Part shown: positions 61,291 through 64,000 of the stretch, piece after piece | How the letters are laid out: every line of letters begins with the position of its first letter | Position numbering within the stretch: position 1 is the first letter of the stretch | NCBI GenBank assembly: GCA_020698575.1 | Contig: CM036239.1 | Span: forward strand, 16,710,763-16,774,762 | DNA from: Bostrychus sinensis | Lineage: Eukaryota > Chordata > Actinopteri > Gobiiformes > Eleotridae | DNA length: 64,000 nt | Reading direction: 5' to 3' | Program-made: the position numbers and the translations under genes | Notes under the pieces: generated by a model | Seen by the model: only the letters and a program-made list of their open reading frames with translations | What the model was told of the DNA's origin: nothing | Database searches by the model: none

Positions 61291-61364
61291 TCTTCTACAA
61301 TGAATACCACTATTACCACTACTACTCCAACTTCTGCTCCCAGTCCCACTACTACTGCTACCGC

Positions 61365-61433
61365 AACTCCCGTATTTTAAGAAAATTAAAATCACTTGTT
61401 TAGTGATTTTAATTTTCTTAAAATATGGGAATT
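61365..61433. repeat. Near-perfect inverted repeat (hairpin), 32-bp arms
   Basis: Arms at 61365-61396 and 61402-61433 are reverse complements with two mismatches, separated by the 5-base spacer TGTTT. Arms are AT-rich (TTTTAAGAAAATTAAAATCA). No transposon ends or target duplications were recognised around it. Confidence 0.85.
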
Positions 61434-62169
61434 AAATAGTAAATACTCTAGTGAGTTTTTTCTGTTCTCTGTCAGCAAGTGCTAAAAAGAAAGTTGATAA
61501 AATGAAAATCAGACATATTGCTTTAAACAGCAAAAAACTGTAAGATTACATGATAAATACATGTATAGGAATTACATATAACAAAGAACAATCAGTGTTT
61601 TAATACAACCCAGTCTCCCCCTAAAAAATGTACACAGTGACTGCTTCTGCACTCTCACATGATGTTGATTATGTTCATATTTTGTCTAAAATACATATAC
61701 TATGTACATGAGTGAAAATGTATTATTTTTGTATCTACCATTTAATGCTGACTATAAAGTGGTTCAAAAACTCTCCCAAAGTTTCAGGTGATTGCTGAAG
61801 TCAGTCACTCAAAGTTCAGGTCCCATTTGTGGCTAAAGTTCTATGTCAACAACTTCAGTAAACTTCTCTTTCTGATGACAATGCCCCGTCCTACTGCATA
61901 ACCCACATAAACGTAAGGTTGACTTTGCAAAAATGTCACATTTGTGTTTATATTTTATATGTCATATAGGCCTAGTCATAATACTGTATGTCACACATTG
62001 TATCACTGTTACATTATTTATTGTTTACATTTTTATCTTCATGAGATAGATTTCCATAGCATGTTGTTCATTTTATCATGGGTAAAATTTGTATTTTTAT
62101 TTCAGTCTCATTTAAATATATGTTTGCATTTTGCAAATACATGTGTTTGTTTTTTTGTGTGTACACATT
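61434..62169 (+). other. Intronic or intergenic, nothing recognised
   Basis: AT-rich background with small frames only. Confidence 0.4.
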
Positions 62170-62262
62170 AATTCATTCATCTTCTTCCACATGTTCTCAT
62201 TTAGGGTCATGAGGCCTGAAGCCTGTTCCAGCAACTATGAGCCTGGACACAGGGCAGTTTGT
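62170..62262 (-). repeat. Repeat tail with ATTC end, diverged
   Basis: ATTCATTCATCTTCTTCC, AGGGTCATGAGGCCTGAAGC and GAGCCTGGACACAGGG follow the layout of the minus-strand tail at 39951, at greater divergence. Confidence 0.4.
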
Positions 62263-64000
62263 TTCAGAAATGACACAGAGACATATTATTAACATGATAC
62301 AATATAATATAACCTGGCCCTCCAGGTGAACAGGTGAGTTTATGTTCATATATACAGTATCTTCCTCTGTGTGGTTATGGTGAGTTGTTAAATGAGTGCT
62401 TATCTCTCCACTTTGTATCAGATGTTAATCAAAGGGAAGGGATCATTTTCTTACATGGCAGGAGCTTTGTACTTATTCAGATTTTTCAACAGCATACAAG
62501 TGAGAAAAAACTACCATAGCCAGGTGTTAAGGGGTGGGGTTAGAGTTATACTGAATAAATTAGCATTTAACATTCATAATTTATTATTCTTATATTGGGT
62601 AATTACTGTATTTTGAAGAAATTATAAAAAGAGGGGCATTTGCCTCTTGACAAATAGTTTTAGTAATTAACTATGAAGACATGAATAGTTTTTATAAAAA
62701 TCCTTGGAACATCATTAATTAATTTTATGTATTTGTTGACTATTAGTTGTGGTTTTTTTGTTTTTCGTTTTGCTTTTAATTTGACCTGCACAGCTTAATC
62801 TTGTTGATGTCACATCCTGTACATTTGCAGCCGGAGTGCTCTCAAAAACAACAGCCATATATCGAGTAGGACGGGACATTGTCATCAGATAGACAAATTT
62901 AATGAGGTTGTTGACATGGGACTTTAGGGTTAGGGTTATGGGACCTGAGCCATGAGCGCACTGCAGGGGCGTCACTAGACTACTTTTACTGGGGCACAGG
63001 CCCCACTAGGAATCAGTAAAGAATACCTCAATTACCTATTATTATTTGACAGAGCTTTCATTGGACCAGGCTTCTGCAACAGAGGAGTTGAATCCTGACA
63101 GCTGTACAGACAGTAGTACACTGTGCAGCACAAACTGAGAGGGTCCTGTGTTCCAGTAAAGCTTCAGGGCTAACACCCTGCTGCGCTGACTTTGTCAGTC
63201 ATTGAAAACAATTGGTGTGTTTCACTTTTGAACCACTTTCTGATCAGTGTTAAATGGTAGATCCAGCCAGAAATGTAAAAGTAGTACAATTTTGATTGCA
63301 CTCATGCTCATATATATAGTATAAGTATTTTCACCCAGATATGTACATAATCATTCATTTTATCTGTTTTATTTTTTTGTTCTGCACATTTCCATTTACT
63401 CTCCACTCTAGCTTTCCTCTCACTTTCCCTTATCTGACAGTCTTACTCAGGGCACTTACCATTTGAAATGACAAAATGGCGATTATCTCCATGTCACCAG
63501 ATCAAGTGAGATGAAATGGTCCGTGAAAAGGCCTGTGCATGCTCGCGTGTGTCCGTCTTCAGTGTGGTCATTGTGCCTCTAACACTATATGACATCTGCT
63601 CACACTGTTCTCTGTATATTTCTGACCCGGCTCATTGGGTAATGTACTGTAACACATGCAGCATTGCCCACTCTGCTCTTTTCCCATTGCAATTACATTC
63701 AACATTCTGGCAGAAGTGCATTTGTGTTCTTGCAACAAAGTCAGCAGTTTTTTACCAGTAAAATGTCTGCATGTGCTGCTCTTCTATAGTCATGATCCCA
63801 AAAGATTGTTATTCTCTCAACTGTATCACACTGACTGCAGATTTCAGAAAGCTATAGTAAGATAAAAATCCCTCTTGGCTTGTATCTGCTTCTTCATTTT
63901 ACAAGATTTTTTAGAGTGAAAAATTAATTCCCAGGTGCAAAGGGAGTTGTGTTATTTAAAACTAATTTGAGTATTTGTCTTCATTCTTCTGAAATACTGA
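62263..64000 (+). other. Intronic or intergenic to window end, nothing recognised
   Basis: No exon, element or RNA gene could be supported in the last 1.7 kb. Confidence 0.4.

Noticed and set aside
1..64000. CRISPR arrays, rRNA operons, intact tRNA genes, bacterial defence or phage modules
   Set aside because: No spaced direct repeats, rRNA cores or cloverleaf-forming tRNAs were seen; tRNA-like boxes at 13681 and 55902-55945 belong to SINEs. The window is eukaryotic.

Overview
The window looks like AT-rich vertebrate, almost certainly teleost, nuclear DNA. It carries teleost repeat families recognisable by eye: a Rex3-type (RTE clade) LINE, a Ty3/gypsy fragment, L2/CR1-type LINE pieces, tRNA-headed SINEs with their common tail, and hAT-like non-autonomous elements. 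It also has long dinucleotide and trinucleotide microsatellites. There is no bacterial operon structure, and nearly all short open frames are chance or transposon debris.

Only one cellular coding segment is well supported: the first coding exon (16978-17062, + strand) of a secreted or membrane protein. It lies at the downstream end of a GC- and CpG-rich island (about 16660-17010) that holds the 5' leader. It encodes a start methionine and a hydrophobic signal peptide, then stops at a consensus splice donor in phase 1. I cannot name the gene. The rest of the window (17063-64000) would be its first intron, or intron plus intergenic DNA; no second exon could be recognised with confidence. Two exon-like islands (55533-55741 and 57660-57826) and several moderate-GC, repeat-free islands that could be conserved regulatory elements are flagged at low confidence.

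Layout: 1-3168 mostly unidentified AT-rich DNA; 3169-4440 broken Ty3/gypsy element (LTR, gag start, RT pieces); 4830-6077 poly-T, SINE fragment and TC microsatellite; 7262-8917 decayed Rex3 element; 9356-9408 AAT repeat; 10975-11411 foldback MITE; 12440-12680 CpG-rich patch with two NRF1-like palindromes; 12890-13870 interspersed repeat, GT repeat and SINE; 15090-15383 probable LTR end; 16660-17062 island promoter and exon 1. Inside the presumed intron: an 8-bp-TSD hAT element nested in another repeat (21236-22021) with a second copy of the host repeat at 23061; further repeat fragments at 29577, 33336, 33890 and 34712; a TIR element at 38174-38691; an L2/CR1 LINE on the minus strand (42024-43165); a second hAT-like element (50323-50681); a CR1-like RT fragment (51590-52063); a probable solo LTR (56037-56408); and a near-perfect 32-bp-arm hairpin (61365-61433).

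I did not find a previously undescribed multi-gene system. The most useful leads are the exon 1 leader with an upstream ORF overlapping the start codon, the CpG/NRF1 patch without a known gene, the nested transposon with exact target-site duplications, and the foldback at 61.4 kb.
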